Positions 34,586-44,723 of a stretch of DNA of 64,000 nt are shown here, piece by piece. The stretch is from contig NZ_BBZJ01000012.1 of NCBI RefSeq assembly GCF_001417775.1, positions 372,001-436,000 of the forward strand, given 5' to 3'. A program made the position numbers and the translations under genes. The notes beneath the pieces are model-generated. The model had not been told where the DNA came from. It made no database searches and saw only the letters and a program-made list of their open reading frames with translations. Origin of the DNA: Streptomyces sp. TP-A0356 (GTDB lineage Bacteria > Actinomycetota > Actinomycetes > Streptomycetales > Streptomycetaceae). Every line of letters starts with the position of its first letter. The stretch's first letter is position 1.

Positions 34586-36037
34586 TCAGCTCACATTGAG
34601 CGCCGTGTCGTCGATGACGAACGACGTCTGGTACTTGGAGCCCTCGGTTCCGGTGAACTTGAGGGTGACGGTCTGCCCGGCGTAGCCGCTGAGGTCGAAG
34701 CTGCGCTGGGTGTACCCGGACGCGGCGTTGAGGTTCGAGTACGTCGCCAGGGTGCCCAGGACCGTTCCGGAGCTGTCGAGTACCTGCACCTTGAGGGTGT
34801 CGTAGGCGGTGCTGGTCGTCGTTTCCGCGGTGTCGACGTGCAGGTAGAAGCTCAGGGTGGCGGCGCAGCCGGAGGGGATGGTCACCGACTGGGAGAGGGT
34901 GTCGGTGGTGGCGGTGCCGTTGCCGTCGAGCCAGGCGTAGTACGAGCCCGAACGGGCGGCCTCGCCGCTGGAGTTGGTGATGACGCCGCTGGTCGCGCTC
35001 CAGGTGGTGTTGCCGGACTCGAAGCCGTTGTTGCCGAGGAGCTGGGCGGCGGTGCACGGGGTGGAGCCACCGCCGCCGCCCCCGCTGCCGGAGCTCGCGC
35101 CGGACAGCCAGGCGGTTGCGTTGAGGGCCAGCGCCGCGTTGGTGGCGCCGGGGTCGTTCCAGCCGTCGTACAGCTTGTTGCCCGGCTGGCCGGTGCCGTC
35201 GTCGATGGGTGAGCTGTCGCCCCAGAAGGCGACGCGACCGCTGCCGAAGGTGCTGGTCAGGAAGAAGGCGCCGGTGTTGCCCGAGGAGCCGGAGCGGTAG
35301 AGCAGGCCCTTGACGGCCGAGTTGTCGGACGGCTTGAGCGTGGCGGTGGTGCCGTTGGCGATGAGGCTCTTGGTGACGGTGCCGAAGGGGCCGTGCAGGA
35401 CCGGGTCGGTACTGTCGCTGATCGCGGCCGGGTAGCCGGAGGCGATGTTCAGGGAGTCGACGGAGAAGCCGAACGGGTCGGTGGAGTCGACGCTGTTGTT
35501 GCTCATCAGGTCGTTCAGGATCTTGACCGCGTCATAGCCGTCGTTGTTGCGGTCGGCTCCGGTGTGGTCGGAGATCATGAACAGACCGCCGCCGTTCTTG
35601 ACGAACGTCATGATGGCGGTCTTCTCGGCCGTGGTGAACAGGGTGTTGGGCTCGGGCAGGACCAGCGTGTCGAACTTCGACAGGTCGGTCGAGGACGAGC
35701 CTCCGTAGCTGAGGCTGGAGCCCGAAGGAAGCGTCTTGAGGCTGTAGTTGCCCGTCTTCTGCAGGGCGACGCCCCAGGACGAGAGGGCTCCGGTCCAGTC
35801 GGTCTCGGCGGACGGGGAGGGGTTCTCGCCGAGCGGGTCGGGCTGGCTGGTGGAGATGATCCAGTCGGCGTTGCCGGCGGTCTCCGCGTGCGCGTTGTCG
35901 AACAGGACGCGGTGCGGGGTGGCGGCGCGGGCCGGCGTGGCGCCCGTGGTCGCCTGCACGGCGGCGCCTGTGGCGAGCAGACCGAATGCGGCGAGGGCCG
36001 TGGTGAGGCGGTGGCGGGATCTGCTGAGTCCGAGCAT
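34586..36037 (-). CDS. secreted two-domain protein with C-terminal jelly-roll domain, 483 aa
   Basis: The start ATG 36037 has GGAGGT upstream, and an Ala-rich signal peptide runs to about residue 38. Residues about 40-315 form a Rossmann-like, ThuA/GATase-like domain ([61 protein letters not shown]). After a Ser/Gly linker, residues about 330-483 form a beta-jelly-roll of the type appended to secreted Streptomyces peptidases ([45 protein letters not shown]). The role is unknown; the appended domain suggests it acts on or binds an external polymer. It converges on the glucosaminidase. Confidence 0.8.
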   Translation of the reverse strand: MLGLSRSRHRLTTALAAFGLLATGAAVQATTGATPARAATPHRVLFDNAHAETAGNADWIISTSQPDPLGENPSPSAETDWTGALSSWGVALQKTGNYSLKTLPSGSSLSYGGSSSTDLSKFDTLVLPEPNTLFTTAEKTAIMTFVKNGGGLFMISDHTGADRNNDGYDAVKILNDLMSNNSVDSTDPFGFSVDSLNIASGYPAAISDSTDPVLHGPFGTVTKSLIANGTTATLKPSDNSAVKGLLYRSGSSGNTGAFFLTSTFGSGRVAFWGDSSPIDDGTGQPGNKLYDGWNDPGATNAALALNATAWLSGASSGSGGGGGGSTPCTAAQLLGNNGFESGNTTWSATSGVITNSSGEAARSGSYYAWLDGNGTATTDTLSQSVTIPSGCAATLSFYLHVDTAETTTSTAYDTLKVQVLDSSGTVLGTLATYSNLNAASGYTQRSFDLSGYAGQTVTLKFTGTEGSKYQTSFVIDDTALNVS

Positions 36038-36470
36038 CCGGCGGACCTCCGTGGGGAGTTGGGGAAGGTGCGGTGCGTGTGGGGCGGTGCGGGTGCTGGT
36101 CTTCGCGCGTAGAACTTCCGTCGCGGTCTGCGCGCGTAGAACTTCATTCCTACGCGACCCGAGCGACGGACTGTTGAACGGTACATGGCATGACGAAGGC
36201 TGAACAGGAGCACGCGCCCGCGCCAGGACGAGGATTGACCGGGCATTGACCCGAGGTTGAAGGGGAACGACTGTTGGCGGCGCTGGGCGTCGCGGCACTG
36301 GACCGGGCGCAGGCGCGGCGCTGACCGCGCGAGCGCGTCGCGGCGCACTCCTGGTGCGGGCACGGGCCGTGGCAGCCCGGTACCCCGGGGTGCCGCCGTG
36401 GGTCGTGTCGTCCCATGCGCCAGTCCACCTGATCACGCGCCAGGCGGGCCGGCCCCCGTGGCCCCGGCGG
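36038..36470. other. intergenic gap upstream of the secreted protein
   Basis: 433 bases between two leftward genes. The left half contains the direct repeats described separately and must hold the promoter of the secreted protein. The open frame of that protein continues into this region but lacks a ribosome site there. Nothing else is recognisable. Confidence 0.5.
36104..36157. repeat. 15-bp direct repeat plus inverted repeat
   Basis: CGCGCGTAGAACTTC occurs exactly at 36104-36118 and 36131-36145, a 27-base period. The second copy overlaps a perfect dyad CGCGTAG-N10-CTACGCG (36133-36156). The position, 67-120 bases before the start codon of the secreted protein, suggests operator sites. Confidence 0.65.
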
Positions 36471-37244
36471 CTACGGGGAGACGTACGGCGTGGTCGTGGT
36501 CAGTGGTGCGAAGCCGAGGCGGGCCAGGATGGGCCGGCTCTGACTGCTCGCGTCGACCTGGACATAGCGGTAACCGCGGTCGGCGGCCACCTGGGCGCGA
36601 TGGGCAACCAGGGCCCGGTAGACACCGCGTCCGCGCCAGTGCGGGACCGTGCCACCGCCCCACAGTCCCGCGAAACGGGTGCCGGGGACGAGTTCCAGGC
36701 GGGCCGCGCTCACCGGTTCGTCGCCCGCGAGGGCCACGACGGCGACCACCCGGTCCCGGTCGCCGGTGAGCTGGGCGAGGAGCTGGTGGCGCATCCGGGT
36801 GCCGTCGGTGCCGAACGCCTTCTCGTGCACGTCCGCCACGAGGTCCACGCCCGCCGGGTCGGTGACGGGCACGATGCGTATGCCGTCGGGCACATGGACG
36901 TCGAGGCAGAGATCGGCGACCTCCGCCACCATCAGCGTCTCTTCGGGCTGGGCCGTGAACCCGGCCGCCCGCAGCCGCGCCCCGAGGTCCACCGGCAGAT
37001 CGTGCCCGTACAGCTTCCACTCGAACTCGACGCCGAGTCCGGCGAAGTGGCGGACCTGTTCGGCGATCGCCGCGTCCGCGGTGGCCTCGTCCAGGTCCGA
37101 CCAGACGACCCCGTTCCAGCCGTGCGGGGACGCGACCTGGCGCACCACCCGCGCGGCACGCTCGATATGGGCGCCGGGCCCGTCGGGCCGTGCCCCCTCC
37201 CTCATGTCCCGGTCGTACAGGGCCAGTACGGCGGCGTGGTCCAT
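36471..37244 (-). CDS. GNAT-family N-acetyltransferase, 257 aa
   Basis: The C-terminal GNAT domain contains the acetyl-CoA loop [17 protein letters not shown] (R/Q-x-x-G-x-G/A pattern) and the strand-helix [24 protein letters not shown]. The N-terminal half has a degenerate GNAT-like region ([20 protein letters not shown]). GGAGGAGCC lies directly before ATG 37244. The acyl acceptor is unknown. It is followed upstream by another GNAT gene in the same direction, separated by 133 bases, possibly an independent unit. Confidence 0.87.
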   Translation of the reverse strand: MDHAAVLALYDRDMREGARPDGPGAHIERAARVVRQVASPHGWNGVVWSDLDEATADAAIAEQVRHFAGLGVEFEWKLYGHDLPVDLGARLRAAGFTAQPEETLMVAEVADLCLDVHVPDGIRIVPVTDPAGVDLVADVHEKAFGTDGTRMRHQLLAQLTGDRDRVVAVVALAGDEPVSAARLELVPGTRFAGLWGGGTVPHWRGRGVYRALVAHRAQVAADRGYRYVQVDASSQSRPILARLGFAPLTTTTPYVSP

Positions 37245-37377
37245 GGCTCCTCCAGCGTCCGGGGTCTGTGTCGGCACCGTAATACCCCAGGACCCGCGGC
37301 CTTCATCCGGGTCCGGTGCGGCCCTGGTCCGTCCGACCGGAATCAGGACTCGGCGTCCGTCGTACCCGCCGCCGGGA

Positions 37378-38232
37378 TCAGCCGAGTTCCAGGGTGGTCA
37401 CCCCGTACACCCGCTCCGCGGCGAAGGGCCGGACCGGACCCGTGTACATACGAGCCGTTTCGAAGGACGGGGCGAGGCCGGAGCGTTCGGCCAGGGTCAT
37501 GGCCGACGTGTTCGGTTCGGGGACGTCGATGGCGATGCGCCGGCCGGCGGCTTCGGCACTCAGTGCGGTGAACAGGGCATCGGCGTCCTCGGCGGTGTCG
37601 GCGAACAGGGGGCCGATGCGCAGGCAGTCGTGGGCCGGGCGAATCACCGCGTACCCGGTCAGGCGGCCGTCCTCGACGCGGACGAACACACGGTGGCCGG
37701 GGGCGGTGAGCCAGTGGTCCAGGAAGCGGGGGCGGTCGGCGGGGCAGCAGGCGCTGTCGTACGCCGCGATGGCGTCGATGTCGGCCTTCCCGGCGGGTCG
37801 CACTCCCGGAGCTGCCTTGCCGTCGGGGACGACTCCGGTGAACCGGACGGTGCGGTGGGCCAGTTCGAACCCCGACCGGCGGTAGTTGTCCTGTTGCGCG
37901 ACGACACCGTCCAGGCCGATCGTCCGAGTGCCGGCATGGGCGAGTGCCGTCTTCCAGGTGGTCAGCCCGAGGCCGCGGCCGCGCAGGTCCGGGCGTACGA
38001 GATAGCAGCCCAGGAAGGCGTACTCGCCGCCGTAGTTGACTACGGAGATCGCCGAGACGGGCTCTTCGGCGAGCCGCCCGATGAAGAAGCCGTTCGGGTC
38101 CTGGGCGAAGAAGGCCGGGCCGTCCGACAGCCCTGGGTTCCAGCCCTCGTCCGCCGCCCAGCCGCTGATCACCGGCCAGTCGTCGAGCGTGGCCGGGGTG
38201 ACGACAAGGTCTTGGGGACCCGCAGAGGTCAT
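37378..38232 (-). CDS. tandem GNAT-family acetyltransferase, 284 aa
   Basis: Two GNAT folds in one chain. The first (residues about 10-135) has the acetyl-CoA loop LVRPDLRGRGLGLTTWK and the end QQDNYRRSGFELAHR. The second (about 145-284) is an atypical half beginning RPAGKADIDAIAAYD and ending SGLAPSFETARMYTGP, related to the acetyltransferase Acg-like C-terminal domain. Start ATG 38232 is preceded by GAAGGGAG. Such tandem proteins exist in antibiotic resistance and in protein modification; no specific substrate can be inferred. Confidence 0.87.
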   Translation of the reverse strand: MTSAGPQDLVVTPATLDDWPVISGWAADEGWNPGLSDGPAFFAQDPNGFFIGRLAEEPVSAISVVNYGGEYAFLGCYLVRPDLRGRGLGLTTWKTALAHAGTRTIGLDGVVAQQDNYRRSGFELAHRTVRFTGVVPDGKAAPGVRPAGKADIDAIAAYDSACCPADRPRFLDHWLTAPGHRVFVRVEDGRLTGYAVIRPAHDCLRIGPLFADTAEDADALFTALSAEAAGRRIAIDVPEPNTSAMTLAERSGLAPSFETARMYTGPVRPFAAERVYGVTTLELG

Positions 38233-38425
38233 CGTTGCGCTCCCTTCGGTGGGGGTGTCGGACGGTGCGGTGATCAGCCGCGCCGACGGCATCCTTCCCG
38301 ATCTCCGAAGCGCGCGCCATGAAGACCGAGCGTTCCGGCCACGTCCGACCCGATGTCCACGGAAGTAAGTGCCCGCTCATGGAGGGGGGTTCGCCCGGGA
38401 CGGCGTTCCCGCGGCGTCGTGTTCC

Positions 38426-38453
38426 GGGCCCCGCCGGTCGGCCGGCGGGGCCC
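38426..38453. terminator. terminator downstream of the chaplin gene
   Basis: GGGCCCCGCCGG (38426-38437) pairs perfectly with CCGGCGGGGCCC (38442-38453) around 4 bases, 21 bases after the chaplin stop codon. Confidence 0.85.
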
Positions 38454-38473
38454 CTCCACGCGCTCGCGTCGGC

Positions 38474-39124
38474 TCAGCGGGGCGCGCCCGCACGGAAACG
38501 GCGGTACAGCACCGTTCCACCGAGCACCAGTGCGGCGCCCCCTGCGAGCGCGGGCAGGGTCGCGTCCGTGCCCGTGTGGGCGAGGGTGACCACCTGACGC
38601 GGAGCGGAGCGTGGACGCGGCTGCGCGGGAGTGTGCGCCTTCGGCGGTACGACGGGCCGCGGAGCCGGGTGGTCGGAGCCGCCCGAGGTGTTCGTGGAGG
38701 TGTTGCCCTCGGCCGTGTTGCCGAGGCCGAGCACACCGACCGTGTTGCCGGTGACGTTCACCGGGAGGTGGACCGGGAGCTGCACGCTGTCACCGGCGAG
38801 CACATCCAGTGAATCCCTTCCGCCGCCGTGTGCGACAGAGCCGCCCCCGGGAGCCGTGTCCTGCCGCGGGCCGTCCCCGCCGCCGCTCTCGTTCGCGCAG
38901 GAGTTGCCCGCCGCCGAGTTCAGCAGTCCCACCACGGTCACGGTGTTGCCGCATACATCGACCGGGACGTGCACCGGGAGCTGGATGGTGTGGCCGGAGA
39001 TCAGTCCGGGCGAACCCGCCGCGGTGCCGCTCGCCGCGGAGTCCGCGTGTGCCGGCATCGCCACCGCCAGCGCCCCCGAGGCGGCGGCCGTGGCGATCAA
39101 ACCATTTCGGGTAACCCGTTTCAT
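38474..39124 (-). CDS. long chaplin with two chaplin domains and sortase motif, 216 aa
   Basis: A cell-wall-anchored hydrophobic surface protein of aerial hyphae, like ChpA-C. After a signal peptide (cleavage near AHA|DS, residue 28) come chaplin domain 1 (about 39-79, with Cys58 and Cys76) and chaplin domain 2 (about 105-146). A Pro-rich spacer leads to the sortase signal LAHTG (181-185), a hydrophobic helix (190-207) and an Arg-rich tail. In domain 2 both cysteines are replaced (VNVTGN and NTSTN), so it cannot form the usual disulfide. Start ATG 39124 has AGGGAA upstream. Expression during aerial growth is expected. Confidence 0.93.
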   Translation of the reverse strand: MKRVTRNGLIATAAASGALAVAMPAHADSAASGTAAGSPGLISGHTIQLPVHVPVDVCGNTVTVVGLLNSAAGNSCANESGGGDGPRQDTAPGGGSVAHGGGRDSLDVLAGDSVQLPVHLPVNVTGNTVGVLGLGNTAEGNTSTNTSGGSDHPAPRPVVPPKAHTPAQPRPRSAPRQVVTLAHTGTDATLPALAGGAALVLGGTVLYRRFRAGAPR

Positions 39125-39420
39125 AGGTTCCCTGCCTTCCAGACATGGTCGCGAGCATTCGCCCGCACCCGCTAAACGCGGCGGAACCAATCCGAGTTAT
39201 GGCTTATCTTCCTTTCACCCCATCGAGTGGCCCGGTTGTCGAACTGACGGCGGAGCCTTCCCCCGGCAGGCTTCCGACGCGCCACGGGGTGCACGCGGCG
39301 GCCCGCAGGCCACGGGCACGTCCGCCCGTCCCGTTCGCCCGGAGGCGCACCCCGCGAGGGCCGCCTATCGTGATCTGAAGAACGTCGCCGGACTCAGCCG
39401 GGGCGTCCTCCGGAGGCATC

Positions 39421-40986
39421 ATGCTGACCACGCACGAACGCCGCGCGGTCACCACGGCGGCGGTCATGACCGCGGTGCTCGCCCTGTTGGGGGCCGGGCT
39501 GCCGTCGGTGGCCGCGGCCGACGCCCGCCCCGATCTGTCCCGCTTCTACCACCAGAAGATCGCATGGTCCGCCTGCCGGGGCCAGGACATGCCCGCGGAC
39601 CTGCAGTGCGGCCAGGTGACGGTGCCCCTCGACTATGCGAGGCCCGGCGCCGGAACCCTCGACCTGGCACTGGCCCGCTTCCGGGCGACCGGGAAGTCCC
39701 GGGGCTCGGTGCTGCTGGACTTCGGCGGTCCCGGTGGCGCCGGGGTCCCCCAGCTGGCGGTGGGCGGCAAGGACTTCATGGGCCTGACGAACGGCTACGA
39801 CGTGGTGACGTTCGACCCCCGCGGGGTCGGCCGGTCCTCGCCCATCAGCTGCGGAGCGGGCACGGAAGACGTCCCGGCCCAGAGCGGTCCCGTCGACGAG
39901 AGCGATCCCCGGGCGGCCCTCGGCCAGCTGCGGCAGCTGGCCGAGCGGTGCACCCGGCACTCCGGGCCGGTGCTGCCGTACATAGGGACCATCAATGCCT
40001 CCCGTGACATGGACGTGATGCGCCAGGCCCTCGGCGACAAGAAGCTGAACTACCTCGGCTTCTCCTACGGCACACGGCTGGGTGCGGTGTACGCGGCCCA
40101 GTTCCCAGACAAGGTGGGCCGGATGGCGCTCGACGGCGTGGACACGCTCACCGAGCCCCTGTCCGAGCAGGGGCTGGCGGGCGCGGAAGGGCAGCAGAGG
40201 GCGCTGGAGGACTTCCTGGACTGGTGCGCCAAGGACGTGGCCTGCCCGTTCGGCCAGGACGCGCGCTCGGCCAGGGAACAGGTCGTCAAGCTCGTCGACC
40301 TGCTGGACCGGGACCCGGTGCAGATCGATCTCGGGCAGCCGTTCACGGGGCAGGACCTGGTCGGCGCGATCAGCCAGGCGCTCTTCACCAAGCAGCTGTG
40401 GTCGACGCTGGAGCAGGCGCTGTCCCAGCTCGTGCAGCAGGGCGACCTCAGCGGCGTGATGCGCCTCTCCGGCATCGGCATGGCCCTTCCCTCCGGCCAC
40501 CGGGTCGCCGACGGGCTCGTCGCCCCCGAGGACGTGCCCACCGACAACCTGCCCGCCGCGCTGATGGCGATCAACTGCGCCGACGACCCGGACCGGCCGA
40601 GCGCCGACCGCATCACCCAGGACATCGGCCGGCTGCGTGCACAGTACGAGGAGGCGTCCCCGGTCTTCGGGCGTTTCCGGCTCACCCAGGTGCTGATGTG
40701 TTACGGACGGCCCAAGGGCACCGACTTCATCCGCGAGAAGGTGAAGAACCTGCGCGGCGCGAAGATGCTGCTCGTGGGCACGCGCGGGGACCCGGCGACC
40801 CCGTACCGCTGGACCGTGGAGACGGCCAGACGGCTCGGCTCCCCGGCGGTGGTCCTGGACAACAGGGGCGAGGGTCACACCGGCTACGCGACCTCCAAGT
40901 GCATTCACGAGAAGGTCGACTCCTTCCTCCTGTACGGCTCCCTGCCGTCCGACGGCAGCTCGTGCGGCCCGGACGGGTCGGACTAG
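39421..40986 (+). CDS. secreted alpha/beta-hydrolase, tripeptidyl aminopeptidase (Tap/SlpD) type
   Basis: A 521-residue exported serine peptidase-like hydrolase. The signal peptide ends near AAA|DA (about residue 34). The oxyanion-hole region is LLDFGGPGGAG, the nucleophile Ser is in GFSYGT, the Asp is in GTRGDPATPY and the His in GEGHTGY. The C-terminal half is the TAP-like domain. Related enzymes remove N-terminal tripeptides from secreted proteins, and some are mycelium-associated. About 296 bases of promoter region separate it from the divergent chaplin gene, in which I see no dyad or clear promoter. Confidence 0.9.
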   Translation: MLTTHERRAVTTAAVMTAVLALLGAGLPSVAAADARPDLSRFYHQKIAWSACRGQDMPADLQCGQVTVPLDYARPGAGTLDLALARFRATGKSRGSVLLDFGGPGGAGVPQLAVGGKDFMGLTNGYDVVTFDPRGVGRSSPISCGAGTEDVPAQSGPVDESDPRAALGQLRQLAERCTRHSGPVLPYIGTINASRDMDVMRQALGDKKLNYLGFSYGTRLGAVYAAQFPDKVGRMALDGVDTLTEPLSEQGLAGAEGQQRALEDFLDWCAKDVACPFGQDARSAREQVVKLVDLLDRDPVQIDLGQPFTGQDLVGAISQALFTKQLWSTLEQALSQLVQQGDLSGVMRLSGIGMALPSGHRVADGLVAPEDVPTDNLPAALMAINCADDPDRPSADRITQDIGRLRAQYEEASPVFGRFRLTQVLMCYGRPKGTDFIREKVKNLRGAKMLLVGTRGDPATPYRWTVETARRLGSPAVVLDNRGEGHTGYATSKCIHEKVDSFLLYGSLPSDGSSCGPDGSD

Positions 40987-41022
40987 CGACAGCGCCCGGC
41001 GCCGGTCCGCGAGGTCCCGGTG

Positions 41023-42864
41023 TCAGGTGAGGTTCACCTCCGGTGCGTAGAGGTCCAGCCACAGCGCGAGGTCCAGCGCGCGTTCGAGGCCGTGGCGCGA
41101 CGCCTGCGCGATCTGCGGCGTGTCGCGGTGGGCGAGCCGGTGCAGCCGCTCGCGGTCGACCAGGTCGAAGACCGGGTGGGAGGGGCGGGCGAGCAGGTCC
41201 TTGGCGTGTTCCTGGAGGGCCAGCCCGTACTTGGGGTCCTGGGTGGAGGGATACGGGCTCTTGACCCTGTCGTACACGGACGGCGGGATCAGGTCCGCGG
41301 TCGCCTCCCGCAGGAGGCTCTTCTCCCTGCCGTCGAAGGACTTCAGCGACCAGGGGCTGTTGTAGACGTACTCCACGAGCCGGTGGTCGCAGAAGGGCAC
41401 GCGCACCTCCAGGCCGACCGCCATGCTCGCGCGGTCCTTGCGGTCGAGCAGGATCCGTACGAAGCGGGTGAGGTGGAGGTGGCAGATCCGCCGCATCCGG
41501 TACTCGAAATCGCTCTCGCCGTCGAGGCGGTCGATGCCCGCGACGGCCGTGCGGTAGCCGTCGGAGACGTACGCCTCCATGTCCAGGGCCTCGGTCAGGT
41601 CGGCGCGCAGGACGTCGGCGTCGTCGCCGAAGTGCCGGCCGAAGCTCACCAGCCAGGGGAAGGTCTCCGCGCGCCGGGCCTCCTCGTCGAAGAACTGGAG
41701 GTAGCCCCCGAAGACCTCGTCCGCGGACTCCCCCGACAGCGCGACCGTGGAGTGTCCGCGGATCGCCTGGAACAGCAGATACAGCGAGGAGTCCATGTCG
41801 CCGAAGCCCATCGGGAGGTCGCGCGCGCGCAGGACCTTGGCGCGTACGTCCATGTCGGCGAGTGCGTGCGCGTCCAGGACGATGTCCTGGTGGTCGGTGC
41901 CGCAGAAGCGGGCCACGTCGTGCACGAAGGGGGTGTCGGGGGTGCCGCGCAGTTCGTCGGCGACGAAGTTGTCGGCCTGTCCGACGAAGTCCACCGCGAA
42001 GCTGCGCACCTTCTCGCCCCGCTCGGCCAGTTGCCGTGCGGCCAGGGCGGTCATCGCGGAGGAGTCCAGGCCGCCCGACAACAGCGTGCAGCGCGGCACG
42101 TCGGCGACCAGCTGGCGGCGCACGATGTCCTCCAGCAGGGAGCGGACGGTGGCGATGGAGGTGTCGCGGTCGTCGGTGTGCGGCCGGGTCTCCAGCCGCC
42201 AGTGGACACGCCGGTGCAGGCCCTGCCGGTCCAGGGTGACGACGGTGCCCGGCTCCACCTCGTGCATGCCGTCCCACACTGCGTGACCTGGCGTCTTGAC
42301 CATCGCGAACAGTTCCCGCAGCCCGTCGAGGCGGACCCGGGCGCGGGCCAGCGGGTTGGCGAGGATCGCCTTCGGTTCGGACCCGAAGAGGACACCGTCG
42401 GGGGTCGGGTAGTAGTAGAAGGGCTTGATGCCCATGCGGTCGCGGATCATCACCAGCTTGTCGTGGCGGCCGTCCCAGATGGCGAAGGCGTACATGCCGT
42501 TGAGCCGCTCGGCGAGCGCGTCGCCCCATTCGAGGTAGGCGTGCAGGACCACCTCGGTGTCGGAGTCGGTCGTGAAGCGATGGCCCCGGTCGGTCAGTTC
42601 GCGGCGCAGCTCGGTGAAGTTGTAGGTCTCCCCCGAGTAGACGAGCGCGACGGTGCCGTCCGGGGTGCTCACGGTCATCGGCTGGCGTCCGCCGGGCAGG
42701 TCGATGATCGCGAGCCTGCGGTGACCGAGGGCCGCGGGCCCCTCGACCCAGGTTCCGCGGTCGTCAGGTCCGCGGCAGGACATGGTCTCGGTCATTGCAT
42801 CCAAGGTCGCGGTCTCGATCCGCAGATCACGGTCGTAGGAGACCCAGCCGGTGATGCCGCACAT
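41023..42864 (-). CDS. asnB: glutamine-hydrolysing asparagine synthetase
   Basis: Makes asparagine from aspartate, glutamine and ATP. The N-terminal glutaminase domain begins with the catalytic Cys2 (MCGITGW) and has the RGPDDRG and YNF motifs; the synthetase domain has the pyrophosphate loop SGGLDSS at 263-269 and [14 protein letters not shown]. At 613 residues it is typical AsnB type. GGGAGG precedes ATG 42864. It is not next to a biosynthetic cluster, so primary metabolism is more likely than a beta-lactam or peptide-modifying role, but related enzymes amidate cell-wall or natural-product precursors. Confidence 0.93.
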   Translation of the reverse strand: MCGITGWVSYDRDLRIETATLDAMTETMSCRGPDDRGTWVEGPAALGHRRLAIIDLPGGRQPMTVSTPDGTVALVYSGETYNFTELRRELTDRGHRFTTDSDTEVVLHAYLEWGDALAERLNGMYAFAIWDGRHDKLVMIRDRMGIKPFYYYPTPDGVLFGSEPKAILANPLARARVRLDGLRELFAMVKTPGHAVWDGMHEVEPGTVVTLDRQGLHRRVHWRLETRPHTDDRDTSIATVRSLLEDIVRRQLVADVPRCTLLSGGLDSSAMTALAARQLAERGEKVRSFAVDFVGQADNFVADELRGTPDTPFVHDVARFCGTDHQDIVLDAHALADMDVRAKVLRARDLPMGFGDMDSSLYLLFQAIRGHSTVALSGESADEVFGGYLQFFDEEARRAETFPWLVSFGRHFGDDADVLRADLTEALDMEAYVSDGYRTAVAGIDRLDGESDFEYRMRRICHLHLTRFVRILLDRKDRASMAVGLEVRVPFCDHRLVEYVYNSPWSLKSFDGREKSLLREATADLIPPSVYDRVKSPYPSTQDPKYGLALQEHAKDLLARPSHPVFDLVDRERLHRLAHRDTPQIAQASRHGLERALDLALWLDLYAPEVNLT

Positions 42865-43433
42865 GTCTTACCTCCCGCGTGCGGTCGGCCCGGACAGCCC
42901 GTTCACCTGCTGTTTCGCAGAGCCTTGGGCTCCCGGGCAAACCAGTTGTATGGAGCACCTATATGTCGAGCGTGCGCCACGCATCGAACGCCGTCAACGC
43001 GGCCGTAACCCGGACGGCCCCGTGCGCCCCCGCCGTTTCGGCCGCGCTTTACGTCTCGCGTATGCGCCGATCGGCCCTGTGCCGGGCCGGGGCCGTCAGG
43101 TCTCGGCCATGGGCAAAGAATTCCCCAACATCCGGACCGCTCGTCCGGCCCACCGGCTCTCGCCGGTTCGGGCCGAATGCGTTCGCCCGGGGGTTGCGCC
43201 GGATGCCCAGGTTGCCGTTCGCCGCCCTGGGTGCGGCCGGGGGCGCTGGTCCTGTCGTACGCCGGCTGGTGGTGGATCACGGCGGGTCCGCTGCCGGCGC
43301 TGACCGGGCACCCTGCCCCGGCGACGCCCGGGTGCATCGCGGGGGGAATGCGCCACCGAGTCCGCCCTCTCTCCCCCCGTCTACCCTGCGTCTACCCTGC
43401 CCAGGAACGGTCGGCGCAGAGGGAGGGCGGCAC
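42865..43433. other. intergenic gap between divergent asnB and Gfo/Idh/MocA genes
   Basis: 569 bases without a convincing gene. Open frames on both strands are Arg-rich, lack ribosome sites and resemble non-coding high-GC sequence. The left third (42940-42975) is relatively AT-rich and probably contains the asnB promoter. A tandem repeat lies at the right end. Confidence 0.55.
43379..43400. repeat. 11-bp tandem repeat GTCTACCCTGC, two copies
   Basis: Exact copies at 43379-43389 and 43390-43400, one helical turn apart, 34 bases before the start of the oxidoreductase gene. A promoter-proximal operator is plausible. Confidence 0.55.
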
Positions 43434-44486
43434 ATGGGCGATCTGCTGGGCGTGGCGGTGCTGGGTGCGGGGCACATGGGCGCTGACCACATACGCCGGC
43501 TGGACCGTGGGGTGAGCGGGGCGAGAGTGGTGTCCGTGGCGGATCCCGAGACGGATCGCGCCGAGGACGCCACGGCCGGTATCGACGGCGTCCTGGTGCA
43601 CGCCGAGCCGGCCGCAGCGCTCGACGCGCCCGGTGTCCAGGCCGTGCTGATCGCCTCGCCCGGACCGGCGCACGAGGACGCGCTGCTCGCGGCCTTCGCG
43701 CGCGGGCTGCCGGTGCTGTGCGAGAAGCCCCTCGCGCCGGACGCGGCCGGGGCACTGCGCCTGGTGGAGGCGGAGGCCCGGCTCGGTCGGCGGCTCGCGC
43801 AGGTGGGGTTCATGCGGCGATACGACGCCGAGTACGTCCGTCTGAAGTCCCTGCTGGACAGCGGCCGACTGGGGCGGGCGCTGATGCTGCACTGCACACA
43901 CCGCAACGTGTCGTCGCCGCCCGACTTCACCACGGCCATGCTGATCAACAGCTCCGTCTCGCACGAGATCGACGCGGCACGCTGGCTACTCGGCCAGGAG
44001 CTCACCGCGGTGTCCGTGCTGCGTCCGCGGCCGTCGGGCGAGGCCCCGGAGGGCCTGCTCGATCCCCAGTTCGTGCTGTTCGAGACCTCGGGCGGTGCGC
44101 TCGTCGACGTGGAGATCTTCGTCAATTCCGGCTTCGGCTACCAGGTGCGCTGCGAGGCGGTCTGCGAGAACGGCAGCGCCCCTGTCGGAGACGGACACAC
44201 GATGGTCGTCACGACCGCGGGCGGCGCGTGCGAGGAGGTCGCGCGGGACTATCTCGTACGGTTCGCGGACGCCTACGACCGCGAGGTGCAGTCCTGGGTC
44301 GACGCGACCCGGCGGGGGCGGGTCACCGGGCCTTCGGTGTGGGACGGGTACGCGGCCTCGGCGGTCGCCGAGGCCGGGGTTCGGGCGCTGTCGAGCGGCG
44401 CCCGGGAGACCGTCGATCTCGCCCCGCGGCCGAAGCTGTACGAGGGCACCGAGAGTCGCACACACACGCTCGGCACGTCCGCGTGA
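43434..44486 (+). CDS. Gfo/Idh/MocA oxidoreductase, inositol 2-dehydrogenase-like, 350 aa
   Basis: An NAD(P)-dependent sugar or cyclitol dehydrogenase. The Rossmann loop GAGHMG is at about residues 11-16, the catalytic EKP motif in VLCEKPLAP near 97-105, and the substrate-binding Asp/His pair in [12 protein letters not shown] near 180, as in inositol dehydrogenase IdhA/IolG. GGGAGGG precedes ATG 43434. No other inositol genes are nearby. Substrate is therefore uncertain among myo-inositol-like compounds. Confidence 0.88.
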   Translation: MGDLLGVAVLGAGHMGADHIRRLDRGVSGARVVSVADPETDRAEDATAGIDGVLVHAEPAAALDAPGVQAVLIASPGPAHEDALLAAFARGLPVLCEKPLAPDAAGALRLVEAEARLGRRLAQVGFMRRYDAEYVRLKSLLDSGRLGRALMLHCTHRNVSSPPDFTTAMLINSSVSHEIDAARWLLGQELTAVSVLRPRPSGEAPEGLLDPQFVLFETSGGALVDVEIFVNSGFGYQVRCEAVCENGSAPVGDGHTMVVTTAGGACEEVARDYLVRFADAYDREVQSWVDATRRGRVTGPSVWDGYAASAVAEAGVRALSSGARETVDLAPRPKLYEGTESRTHTLGTSA

Positions 44487-44723
44487 ACGACGGCGCGTGC
44501 GTCCCGGCAGTCCGTCAAGTCACGTACGTCACATACGACTTGGGCCCCTCGGGCAGGCGCGCGGCCCTTGCGATGCACACACTCCGCCGAGCCTGTGGCA
44601 TATGCCAGAAGCACCACCTTATCGTGTGTTGCCAAATCCCTTACAGCGCGTCCCAGGCTGTGCCACAGTCGTCGTGGTCCTTCCGTCAGCCTTGGTCGAA
44701 CCATCCCCGCATCGGAGCGCGTC

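Noticed and set aside
41023..42864. asnB as part of a natural-product or lasso-peptide cluster
   Set aside because: No precursor peptide, protease or other biosynthetic gene is adjacent; primary asparagine synthesis is simpler.
42851..43303. 150-codon plus-strand frame upstream of the inositol-dehydrogenase-like gene
   Set aside because: Arg-rich sequence, no ribosome site, overlaps the asnB start; no family features.
42903..43337. 144-codon minus-strand frame upstream of asnB
   Set aside because: No ribosome site and low-complexity composition; more likely promoter region.
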